From Rhynochetos jubatus (Eukaryota > Chordata > Aves > Eurypygiformes > Rhynochetidae), in assembly GCA_027574665.1 (NCBI GenBank), contig CM050672.1:6308001-6372000 (forward strand): a DNA stretch of 64,000 nucleotides. Direction: 5' to 3'. Positions 1-9,748 of the stretch are shown here, in pieces (the stretch's first letter is position 1; each line of letters begins with the position of its first letter). The notes beneath the pieces were generated by a model. It was not told the origin of the DNA. It did no database searches and saw nothing but the letters and a program-made list of their open reading frames with translations. The position numbers were made by a program, and so were the translations under genes.

Positions 1-94
1 CCTGGTACCCTCTATATTTTCCAAATCCGGACCTCTTCCTCACCAGACTACGGAAACTACAGCCCTAGCATTGAAGTGGAGACGCTGGCGGAAT
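1..94 (+). CDS. EPHA10: EPHA10 exon (partial at window edge): end of FNIII-2
   Basis: The frame starting at base 1 reads [11 protein letters not shown] and runs on to a Y-G-N-Y-S-P segment, the closing strands of an Eph fibronectin III domain. It ends one base into a codon at the donor GTAAGT (95). The true 5' end of the exon may lie before the window. Confidence 0.88.
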
Positions 95-3000
95 GTAAGT
101 GCTGGCGAGGCTCGTCGTCTCTTACAGGTGTAACTGCAGACATGAGGCTCTTTGAGCCGAGTTGTGGGGATGCTGCTGCTTGCTGCTCCTGCCCCAAATG
201 CTCTTGGTTTCGTGGAGCAGCATCTCTGCCTCTGGGTCTAAGAGCGGGTACTTCCCAGGTGTTGCTTTTAATTGCATTTTGCTATTTGATTTGCGCAAGG
301 CTGCTACTGCTGGAGGTGTCTGTCCTGGAGGTGTCTGTCCTCACCCTTCTCAGTGCTGTGGCATGAGGACAGCCAGTCTCTGGCTGCTCTCTGGTGCAGA
401 GCCTGGGGTTGTTCTCTGCCGTTTGAGATTGCCCAAGAAAGTGTTTAGCAGAGCTGGAGTGTCTGGGGGTTGCTTTGCCTTGGTGTGATGTTGGTGCTGG
501 AACAGAATCTCACCAGGTACCTTTCGTGGGGCCACCAACCAGGCGCTGAGAGGGAGCAAGTGTCGGTCCCTGCAGCTGAGGGCATGATCCTGCTCGGGTC
601 TGTGGAGCTGTGCAGCCCCCCGCAGGTGCTGCAGAGAGGGGGTGGCTGGCACAGGCTGCAGCAGAGGAGACAAGACCAGCCTGGAGATCCAGCTGGCTGT
701 GGATGCCCCCCCTGGGCAGGAGGTGACTGCTTTCCCCCACTGCCATCCTGGCTCATGAGGCAGTTGGCTTGTTAGCCGCTTGGCAGGCTAACATCAGGTC
801 AGGCAGCATCAGTGTTTGCTGGGGCTTTTCCTTTTTACAGTTTCCATTCATAACTATAGTCCAGAAGCATTTTATTTCACTGCCTAAAAGAGGGTTTGGA
901 GAGATGGTAGGGCTTCAGCCTAATAACCCACCCTGGCTAGAAATGAAAGCTCTGAGATGGCTGGCTCAGTGCGACTCTCACAGATTGTGTTTAACAGGGC
1001 TTTAAATTGCATCTATTTGCCACACAGAAGACATTTTCAGAATGAATTGGAGCCAATAAAAATTTTATATAGAACGTAGCTTTCTAATACCCCACTTTTC
1101 AAAAGCAGGAAGGGAAGGGATTAATGTGATCAAGGAAAACTATTTGTAAGCCATAAAGTTTAATACGTCCCTCTGTTCCTCAGCGCTGATTAACAAAAGC
1201 AGGATCCTGGTGTGGCAGCGCTGGGGTGGCTTCATCCCCTCCTGCCTGTTGGTCTGATTGAACCAGCTTGAGCTTTTACAACTGAACCAGAATGTGAATT
1301 GCTGTGAGGACGGTGAATTGTCCCACGGGCTTGCTGAAGGATGTGGGCGGGCATGGGGAGCAGTGGCTGGGGCTGCCCCATGCCCTGGACCTGCCCCATG
1401 CCTTGGGGCTGCCCAGGGTGCGTTACCGACTGGCTCTGCTTCTCTCCTGCAGTGACGGTGGCCTCCAGCGAGCAGAACCCCGTCCTCATCATCGTGGTGG
1501 TGGCCATCGCGGGGCTGACGGTGCTGGTGTCCATGGTGATCGGCGTGATGGTTTGGAGGAGGTGAGCGGAGCTGGGGTACTGAACGAGGAGGTTTGGGAG
1601 TGGGTCAGGGCTCTCAGGAGCGTGAGGCAGTGCCAGCTCTGAGCGTGGGAACTGGGTTGAACTGCCTGCTGGCTCCTCGTGCTGTGGGGCTGGATTCTGT
1701 TCCTGAGCGCTGTGACTTGAGGCTTTTACACCCAGCGAGAGGCTGTTGCCTGGGTAATGGTGCCTATCTTCATTCTCGTTGCAGACAGTGTGGGTACAGC
1801 AAAGCCAGCCAGGACGGGGATGAGGAGCTGTACTTCCATTGTAAGTGAAGCCAGCACGAGTGTGTGGGGATGCCTGTATTTATTGCTATTAATAACCCAG
1901 CTCCTGACAAAGCTGCCCCAAGTCCTTGCTTTTGAAGAGTTGTCATCCTGCGTTATCCCAGAGCAGGGGCACAGCACAGCGAGGCTCTCAGGGGACGACA
2001 GGCTTGACAGCTTCATAAGCCCGTGTCCGTCCTTCCCGCACACAGGTCACTGCCGTGCCGAAGGAAATGGGGATGCTTTCCACTGGGTGTATGAATTATT
2101 CCATCAGCTTTTCACAAACGGCTACGGGAGAATACAGCTTTGTTTTCTGGGGCTACTCTTGATTATTGAGCAGCAATAATTTTACAGACAACAGTTGTCA
2201 AAGGGAATTCAGATGTCAGGATTGATGAGTTCATTTGATTCCTGGCATATGCCCGTGAAGCGCGCACATGCTCTTCTGCTCCCCGAAGCATTTCAGGAGC
2301 AGCAGAGCCTGTGTGCTTCGTGGGTGCAGCTTGGCTGTTTCACCTGCCTTTGAAGGGCCTCGGGACTTGGCCGAAGGTTTTCCATGCAGGCGAGGGGAGC
2401 GCAGCAGCTGTCTGGTCTCCAAAAGGTGAATGGAACTGAGGTGGAAGGGGAAGCCTTGCATGGTTTGACCCCTTCCTGGAGTGAGCTGGCAGTCGCAGCA
2501 GGGCTCTGCCATTTGCTCTTTGCACTGGTCCCAGGTGGGCCAAGCAAAACATCCATCATCCTCCTCGCCTTGCCCATGGAGAGGAGGAGATGCAGCAGTG
2601 CCCTAGCAGGGGCCTGGTACGTGGCAGAGCTTGATGTGCTTTGGCTGTTGTTTTGGCTGTTTGCTTTCAGGAAATGTGATTTAGAGTTTTGGGGATGCCC
2701 CAGCAAGCGGGCGGCTGTTTCCCCTCTGGAGCTTTGCAAGGGCTTCCGCGAGCAGGTCAGCCTCATTCCGCACGGTTCTCCTGGACGTGCTCCCGGCAGG
2801 GCCGCTCGCGGTGCAGCAGATGGTAGCTGCCCGTGGGAGGTATTTTGCTGTCCGTGATGCTAATCGAAGGGACCCAGAACACGGCTGCTGTTCTTGATTA
2901 AAACACTCTCTCCTGGAGATCTTGGGAAGGGAGATGAATTTGGATACTTGAGGGTTAGCAGGGGTGGCAGATAGGCTCAGCCCAGGAGGGAGCTGCATTA

Positions 3001-6000
3001 CAGCGCAGGGGCTGCTCTCTGTAACCTGGGATTGCGGCAGTGGAGCAGAGCTATTAGGTTCATTTAATCCCACAGGAAATTTCCTAGCAACCTGAAAGCT
3101 GAGTCTTTTGCCTTGCTTACAAAAAGGTGGCAAGTTACTCCTGCCAGCAGACATGGTGATGGATAACCTGCGAGAGCGTTTGCCGGGAAGAGTGGGAGGG
3201 AGCTCTGCCAGCTCTGCCAAGCAGTTCTCACATGCCCTTTGTGCATTTCTTGCTTTCCCACAGTTAAAATACCAACCAGAAGGACGTACATCGACCCTGA
3301 CACTTGCGAAGACCCTATGCAGGCCGTGCACCTCTTTGCCAAAGAGCTGGATAACGCTAGTATTAAAATTGAGAGGATCATTGGGACAGGCAAGTTGCTT
3401 CTCACCGGCCCCTCTGCAGTGGCCGTGCCGTGGGCTGTGTGTGTCCCCAGCCGGAGCATCCCCTCTAGCCCCCGCCATGTGTCCCTACCTGGAGCGTCCC
3501 CTCTAGCCCCTGCCATGTGTCCCCAGCCGGAGCATCCCCTCTAGCCCCTACCATGTGTCCCTAGCTGGAGCGTCCCCTCTAGCCCCCAGCATGCAGCGCC
3601 ACAGTGGGGCTGTGACGTTGTTGCTGCAGTCCTGCCCCACCCAAGCCCCCATGGGCTCTGCCCCCCTTGCTGGCACCTCCCAAGGCAGCTCCTCGTCCTC
3701 TGGCACCGTCAGCACCGCAGACCTTTGCTCGTGCTGTTGTCTCAGGGGGCACGTGCTCTCAGAGGGGAGATGGGAGTGGGGGTGGTATTTTGTTCGGGAG
3801 CTCTATTTCGCATCCCCGTTTGTTTTTCTGAGGTACCTAGCCCAGCCAACCGAGTGATGCATGGACCAGAAAGCATCAGCAATTATCTGCATCTGGGCCG
3901 TTTGACAGCAGCATGGAAACTATTTATAAATATGTGAACCTAATGATTTATTGATTTTCATCAACTTCACTGCCTAAAACTTAAAAGCAAATTAAAATCC
4001 CCTCACTGGGCCCTAGAGCCTTGATCGCTAATGTGTGCCAGCACATAGGAAACACGATTATTCTTTGTCCTTTCTTTTCCTAAAGATAAATTCAGCTGCA
4101 GAAAAAGAAGAGGTGGAGGAAGGGAAGAGGGAAGGGCTTGCCCACAGCTTACAGGACAGTGTGGAAGGGAAGAGGACGCTGGGGAGAAGAGGGGGTTTTC
4201 TTTATAGCAGCTGAGTGGAGCAGCTTCGACTAATCCCACATAACTTTCAGATGCAAATTGGTATTTGAAAACGCTAGAAAAATTAGTCAGGAAGACATTT
4301 AAATATAAGGAATTTGGGGCTGCATTTGTCTTCCTGCTGACCGAACAAGTACCTGGCTTTCAAATCAATAAAGCTTTTCATGGCTACATGCTTTTTTGCT
4401 GTAAAGCCAATATTGGCCTTTTATGAATTTGGTAGCTCCCGTCATCAAGCGCGTGGCTGTGCAGGGTGGGATGCTCTGCCTCAGAGGCTGCGGAACCCCT
4501 CCTGGCCCTGAGGTGCTGTTCCGTGAGACGCAGTCCCTGCGTGTGCCGAGCTGGGGGGCAGAATGGGCAAGGCCCAGGGAGCACGGACTCGGTGCCTGGG
4601 GGTTAATCTTCATGGGAAAAAGCGCACTGTGCACTTGGGCAGAGCATTGAGAGAATGGCTTAGAGGCGTAGGAAGAGGAAGAAGAAATTGCATTGCGTTA
4701 TCACACGTTTTTAGTGTCACATGCCGGTGCTAAACTTGTGTGCAGGGGGTTGTGTGTTCAGCAAAGGTGGGGGAAGATGGTAAAACAGTCTCTGCGGGGG
4801 AGTCTCGCAGCCAGGAGGGCTCTGCTTCTGACTTTATGGATCGGCAAATCCTCTGGTTAACGATGGGAAAGTCTTGCTTGTCTACACAGCAAGACACATC
4901 ACTTGTGCTACAGGAATGCACTTTATGTTCCAAAGCAAAGAAAATAACCCCTAAAGGGAAGCTGAATTCCCAGAAGAGGACTGCTGCCCTTTGCTTTGTA
5001 GCAGGTGTAAATATATATATATATATTTGTATATATACACTTACTGAGTGTTGCAACAGCTCGGTAAAACATCAGCAAAGCACAGTGAGATGCGGTGCTG
5101 AGCAGTGGGCTGCGAGGGATGTCCTGCCATGGATGCTGTTTAACTCCCCTCTCTGTTGCGTAGGAGAGTTTGGAGAAATCTGCCGGGGATGCCTGAAGCT
5201 GCCCAGCAAGCGAGAGCTGCCGGTGGCAATCCAGACCCTGCGTGCAGGGTGCTCGGAGAAGCAGCAGCGTTCCTTCCTGGGGGAGGCGTGCACCATGGGC
5301 CAGTTCGATCACACCAACGTCATCCGCCTCGAGGGGGTCATCACCAGAGGTGAGGGGGTCCCGGGCTGTACGACACGGGGCAGCCCGAGCTGTGGACTCT
5401 GGAGGAAGGATGCTGTGCGGGCAATGTGCTCAAGCTGTTGCTTCGGAGTGATGGTGTGGTGCTGGAGGTGCAATACTGTTGCTCTGTGGAAACCGAGCGT
5501 TTCCTTATGTATTAGCTATTTTAGCGTTCTGATGATTAATAAAATGCTTACAGCTAGATTAATAAATCCAGGTAGCAGGACTGGCTTAGCAGAAAAACTG
5601 TGCACTCTTAATAAAAGCAAATTGAAGTGAGGTTCTGTCAGTAAAACAGATGACTCCGACTGCTCCTGGCTCTCATGGGAGCATGTGCGCTGAACTAGTC
5701 TGTGGATGCCGTAGTTAAATGGATATTCATGTAAATCCAAAGGAGCGTGAGCGCGTGTGCTGATTTTAACTAGCCTTTTTATTAGGTGAGGAAGTACTTC
5801 TGTCCTGAGTCTTGCGCTGAGCTGGTTGCTTTTGCATGGAGTAGTGCCGTCCGCCTTTGTGGTGTGGTTCAGTGTCCTGGATCCCAGCTGAAAACCACAG
5901 GGAAAACCTCAGACCTACTGCTCTGAGATAAAGCCCTGGTCTCCCCTGATAGCTGGGCAGCACAGGCTGACCACGCTGGAGGTTAGCACCTGCATCTCTA

Positions 6001-9000
6001 TAACGCCTGCAGCATTAGGACTGCTGCAGCGGGACTCATGCAGTGCTCCTCTCTGTCCGTGCAGGGAGTACCATGATGATAGTGATGGAGTACATGGGGA
6101 ACGGCGTGCTGGACTCTTTTCTCAGGGTGAGTGCTGTGGGAGCTGGTGGTAACTGCTGGGCTCTGTCACCCACTTGGGGTCTGCTGGTGGAGCCCCCTGA
6201 ACTGGGTATTCCTCACCTCTGGTGTTTCCTCCTCTGTTTTTACAGAAACATGAGGGACAGTTCACGGCCACGCAGCTTGTTTGCATGTTGCAGGGGATTG
6301 CCTCTGGCATGAAGTACCTGGCAGAGATGGGTTACATACATAAAAGCCTTGCTGCCCACAAAGTCCTGGTGAACAGCAGCCTGGCTTGCAAAATAACTGG
6401 TTTCAGGCGGCCACCAGAAGATAAGATGGAGACCATCTTCTCCACCATGGTAAGCTGCGTTTCCAAATGCTATTGTCAACATTCCCTGAAAGCAAAATGC
6501 TGACAGAGTGGCTAGAAAAGCTCCACAGAGGTGGATCTCCCTGGCTGCGATACATGGCCATGGCCCGGAGTGCTTGGACTGGGGTCTGACATCACCGAAG
6601 AGCTTTGCAGCCTGCTCTGAATGCTGAATAAGGATCAAATCCAAAACCAGCCAGCTTCCACAGGTGGAGTTAGTATGACACATAGCAATCCTAGTCCAGA
6701 ACCAGTATTTTTCTAAGTTCCCATTTCCTTTCTCATGTACGAATACAGGCTCTGAATCTTAAAAGTGTCTTTTTGAGCTAGAAATTAAATGCGTTTAGCC
6801 AGGGACCTGCACAGCAGCCATCCAGCACCACTTTTCCTCTGGCCACAGCCCTCCCGTGCGCCGGCACAAACTGGCAGAGAGGCGGCGGTGGCTGGAGGCA
6901 GCTCTGGCAGCCTCAGGCTTCCTTATGTCTGTTTTAGCACTTGTAATGAAATTCATGGCTTTCAATTAAGAATTTAAGTCCTGCTTGATTCACACTCACG
7001 CCTCGTCAGCTCTGCTAGCCAGTCTGTCTTCCGAGCGCCGACACACGCTTGGAGAAGCCACCCGGGAACCCTTGGGTGTGGAGCCAGGGGCTGGGCAGGG
7101 TCCCGTGGGCCCCCGAGACCCTGCAGCCCCTCGCTTGGAGTCGGCTCTCCCCCTCTTTCACTTCGGTCCATGTGTGAATGTATTCTTGAGTGCGGAGCGA
7201 TAGGATGTATTTCCTTGGGCACGCCGCAGCCGTCCTGCGTTGGCCGGGTCCGTTAGCGCATCGCATTAACCGAGCGTTAATGTTTTAAAGAGCATTGATT
7301 CCGCGGTCAAACGAGCACTTGCTGTTTGCAGGGAGCCCTGGGCAGCACCAAGGAGGCAGCAGCTGATGTGCACTGCCTGCAGGGACCCAGTGCCCGTGTC
7401 CCGGTTGGCATCCCGGGGGAAGAGCCCATTTGCAGGGTTTGGCCCACGCTCTGCCAGGAGCTGCAGTCATTTGCAGCTCTGAGCAGGCCGGTGGCAGAAA
7501 GAGCCTTGGAAAACCTTTTCGGCTGTTATCATGACTTCAGGGAGGGCACGCTCGGTGCGCTCCGTAGGGGAGCAAAGCTCCTGAGCGGAGTTGCTGGTGT
7601 GCTGCCAAGCATGGAGCAGCCCCCTGAGCAAGGGGGATGGAGACCCCAGCAGGAGCCCTGGCTGCTCCCACCGTGGTCTGGCAGGGCTGTGGCTTTGGGG
7701 TCGAGGTCTCCCTGCTGTTAATTGCAATTAGCTGTGGTGTCTGTCACCCACTTCCCCTGGTGCATCCAGAGGGCTCTGCGGACACCGAGACGGGGTTTGC
7801 TAATTACAGAAGAGCAAGCCAGGGTGGAGGGGCTGTGTGTCTGCCCAGCTCTGAAAGGGTTCTCATTAAATATTAATGTATAAAATGCCATCAGCTTTTC
7901 CCAGAGACATTCTCCTCTCCCATTAATATTTCAGGACCCACGCTCCCATGTAGCACACGGTCGCGTGGCCATTTTAAAACAAATTGAGGCAAAAGTGTTC
8001 TCTTAGTACTAACCCCACACGTGGGCTCACTCGGGGTCTGCCCTGCGATGCTGGGCAGGGCACGATGAACAACTGCCCAGGGATCGCGTGCATCAGCTAT
8101 GTCCCACTGTGCGAGCACGTCATTTCTCCCCTTCTGCCCGTCCAGCGTGGGAAGAGCCTGGTGCTGTGGTCAGCCCCCGAAGCCATCCAGTATCACCACT
8201 TCAGTCCGGCCAGCGACGTCTGGAGCTTCGGCATCGTCATGTGGGAAGTCATGTCCTACGGCGAGAGACCCTACTGGGACATGTCCAACCAGGACGTGAG
8301 TCCCCGGCTGCTGCGCGGTAGATGACGGCGTTGCTGTTGCTAATGGTGTGCAGGTGGCTCCGCGGTGCCCGGAGGAGCTGCCGCTGCTCCCCAGGCGGCC
8401 TGTGAGGAGGGAGGTTTGCTCATGGGGTTTGCCTGTGATCTGCATCGCAGCGCCTGACCCTGTCCCCCCTCCACCCTCCTCTGCTGCTGCAGGTGATGAA
8501 GGCCGTGGAGGATGGGTTCCGCCTGCCTGCCCCAGTGAACTGCCAGCCGCCCCTCCACCAGCTCATGCTCGACTGCTGGCAGAAGGACCGCAGCCAGAGA
8601 CCCAAATTCTCCCACATCCACAACATCCTGAGCAAGATGGTGCAGAGCCCGGAGCCCCCAAAGTGTCCCAGCAACACATGCACCAGGTGCCCACCCTCTT
8701 GCTTTGCTGCCTGTTGTTCTGCCGTGGTTCCCACCGCAGGCATGCCGTGCCCTCCTCCCTCCTCACCGCCCCGTTTTGTTGGCAGGTCCCACAGCACATC
8801 CATCCCCCTCACTGAACGTACCTTCTCAGCCTTCCCATCTTTCAGCTCTGTGGGCGAGTGGCTGGAAGCGATAGAAATGGGCAGGTACAAAGACAGCTTC
8901 ACCGCTGCGGGCTACTGCTACCTGGAATCGGTGGCCAGGATGACAGCCCAGTAAGTAAACTGGTTTCCTGGCTATAACCTCACGTTTCTGGATGCAGCGT

Positions 9001-9748
9001 GCGCGAGCTCTGCTTTGCAATTAGTCAGGCATCACTAAGCAAGAGGACAGATCTTCCAAAACATGTCTGTAAGAGCTCGCTGGCGTGGGGTGGGCTGTGT
9101 GTTGTGCATCCCAGTTGCTGTTTTATGAAGCTGAGATTTAAATCTGCAGTTTCTGACAAGGATAGTGTTGCCTGTCCCTTCCAGAGAGCAGAGCCAAATC
9201 GAATATGGTTTACTGATAACCCGTTATGCAGGCAGCATGAGGAGCCAACTCACGCCTGTTGTGCTGCAGGCACGTGTTCCCCCTGGGTTCCCTGGCAGGA
9301 TCCGTGTTGCTTTGCCTGGGACAAGTTCATAGAATGGTTTGGGTTGGAAGGGACCTTAAAGCCCCCCCCAGTCCCACCCCCCGACCATGGGCAGGGACAC
9401 CTTCCACTAGCCCAGGTTGCTCCAAGCCTCATCAAACCTGACACTTCCAGGGGTGGGGCATCCACAGCTTCTCTGGGCAGCCAAGAACCAAGCTGGGGCT
9501 GTCTTACCCGGCAGGTCTGCGGTAGCTGATGGTGTGAAAGCTGTGCTCCTCCTTGCCTGGGAGCAGTTGGTGTTGGAACCCCAGCTACAGCTGGGGCTTG
9601 TTTTTCACGGCTGACACGGGGCTCATTTTGCAGGGATGTCCTCAGCCTGGGGATCACGCTGGTGGAGCACCAGAAGACCATCCTGAGCGGGATCCAGACG
9701 CTCCGGGCCCAGGTGATCCAGATGCATGGCCGAGGCGTGCAAGTGTGA
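1..9748 (+). CDS. EPHA10: EPHA10, ephrin type-A receptor 10 (pseudokinase), 3' half, 11 exons
   Basis: Exons joined: 1-94, 1453-1561, 1785-1840, 3264-3389, 5164-5349, 6065-6126, 6246-6449, 8146-8295, 8493-8686, 8786-8950, 9634-9748. The phases agree throughout and give 486 residues plus a TGA stop; the 5' part lies outside the window. Domain order, numbered from the first visible codon: end of FNIII-2 (1-31), transmembrane helix (about 40-64), juxtamembrane segment with TYIDP (94-98), kinase fold (about 120-380), SAM (about 413-478), C-terminus GVQV. The protein is a single-pass plasma-membrane receptor for ephrins. The kinase is dead by inspection: the VAIK lysine is Gln152, HRD is HKS (243-245), the catalytic-loop Asn is Lys250 and DFG is GFR (263-265). 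The glycine loop GTGEFGE, the APE motif and DVWSFG are kept. These losses, the SAM sequence and the CDCA8 neighbour identify EPHA10 rather than another Eph receptor. The intron after 3389 has a GC donor. Introns over 300 bp show only the repeats listed separately. Confidence 0.95.
1453..1561 (+). CDS. EPHA10: EPHA10 exon: transmembrane segment
   Basis: Acceptor CTCCTGCAG at 1452 and donor GTGAGC at 1562. The exon encodes a short extracellular stem (V-A-S-S-E-Q-N-P) followed by about 24 hydrophobic residues rich in V, I, L, A and G, then W-R-R, the usual basic stop-transfer signal. It enters with one base and leaves with two bases of a codon. Confidence 0.92.
1785..1840 (+). CDS. EPHA10: EPHA10 exon: proximal juxtamembrane segment
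   Basis: A 56-bp exon between TTGCAG and GTAAGT. It encodes [19 protein letters not shown], an acidic stretch just inside the membrane. Its small size and position match the short juxtamembrane exon of Eph receptor genes. Confidence 0.9.
3264..3389 (+). CDS. EPHA10: EPHA10 exon: juxtamembrane tyrosine region and start of kinase
   Basis: A 126-bp exon with acceptor TTCCCACAG. It holds [11 protein letters not shown], then H-L-F-A-K-E-L-D and I-I-G-T-G, the start of the glycine loop. Most Eph receptors have tyrosine where this copy has Cys101. The next exon starts with GA completing a Gly codon, which places the junction after base 3389, so the intron begins GCAAGT, a GC-AG intron. Confidence 0.92.
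3441..3592. repeat. 38-bp minisatellite, 4 units, in EPHA10 intron
   Basis: Four exact-length 38-bp units (3441-3478, 3479-3516, 3517-3554, 3555-3592), each containing GTGTCCC and CCCCTCTAGCC. Units 1 and 3 resemble each other, as do 2 and 4, so the array looks like a duplicated 76-bp dimer. It begins 51 bases after the GC donor of the preceding exon. Confidence 0.9.
5010..5038. repeat. AT/TA microsatellite in EPHA10 intron
   Basis: A run of eight AT dinucleotides interrupted by TTTGT and continued by a short TATATATA stretch. It lies about 125 bases before a kinase exon. Confidence 0.85.
5164..5349 (+). CDS. EPHA10: EPHA10 exon: kinase N-lobe, beta3 lysine replaced
   Basis: A 186-bp exon between TTGCGTAG and GTGAGG. 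It encodes G-E-F-G-E-I (glycine loop), V-A-I-Q (the ATP-anchoring lysine is Gln152), F-L-G-E-A (helix C glutamate kept) and [15 protein letters not shown], a segment strongly conserved in Eph kinases. Confidence 0.93.
6065..6126 (+). CDS. EPHA10: EPHA10 exon: kinase hinge
   Basis: A 62-bp exon between CCGTGCAG and GTGAGT. It encodes [18 protein letters not shown], the hinge and helix D start. It ends exactly on a codon boundary. Confidence 0.92.
6246..6449 (+). CDS. EPHA10: EPHA10 exon: degenerate catalytic and activation loops
   Basis: A 204-bp exon between TTTTACAG and GTAAGC. It encodes the catalytic segment with every key residue changed: [10 protein letters not shown] where active Eph kinases have an HRD-L-A-A-R-N motif, and K-I-T-G-F-R-R where they have DFG. 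The activation-segment end reads T-I-F-S-T-M, with Phe276 at the position of the usual activation-loop tyrosine. Confidence 0.94.
8146..8295 (+). CDS. EPHA10: EPHA10 exon: APE motif and helix F
   Basis: A 150-bp exon, the size usual for this Eph exon, between CGTCCAG and GTGAGT. It encodes [32 protein letters not shown], ending N-Q-D. The structural residues of the C-lobe are intact, so the fold is probably preserved although catalysis is not. Confidence 0.95.
8493..8686 (+). CDS. EPHA10: EPHA10 exon: kinase C-lobe end
   Basis: A 194-bp exon between TGCTGCAG and GTGCCC. It encodes [22 protein letters not shown] and the conserved helix I arginine in R-P-K-F. It ends two bases into a codon. 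The following 99-bp intron is in frame and free of stop codons. Confidence 0.95.
8786..8950 (+). CDS. EPHA10: EPHA10 exon: kinase-SAM linker and first half of SAM
   Basis: Acceptor GTTGGCAG, donor GTAAGT at 8951. It encodes the linker, then [14 protein letters not shown] and [11 protein letters not shown], a clear SAM domain start. The exon ends two bases into the Gln codon that the next exon completes. Confidence 0.93.
9328..9479 (-). mobile_element. CR1 LINE 3' fragment, minus orientation, in last EPHA10 intron
   Basis: It starts CATAGAATGGTTTGGGTTGG and continues GGAAGGGACCTTAAAG, ACCATGGGCAGGGACACC and GGGGCATCCACAGCTTCTC, which is the reverse complement of the CR1 3' end. It breaks off at 9479, so the element is truncated at its 5' end, as usual for CR1. 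It lies wholly in the 683-bp intron 8951-9633. Confidence 0.92.
9634..9748 (+). CDS. EPHA10: EPHA10 last coding exon: SAM end and C-terminus
   Basis: Acceptor CATTTTGCAG. It encodes [13 protein letters not shown] and [12 protein letters not shown], the last SAM helix, and ends G-R-G-V-Q-V followed by TGA at 9746-9748. The terminal V-Q-V has the hydrophobic-x-hydrophobic form of a class II PDZ ligand; that role is inferred. Confidence 0.94.

Noticed and set aside
310-339. Two copies of a 15-bp unit in the first EPHA10 intron
   Set aside because: Too short and too few copies to call a repeat array of note.
2681-3478. 265-codon minus-strand open frame
   Set aside because: It runs antisense across an EPHA10 exon and its introns; explained as a shadow of coding and GC-rich sequence.
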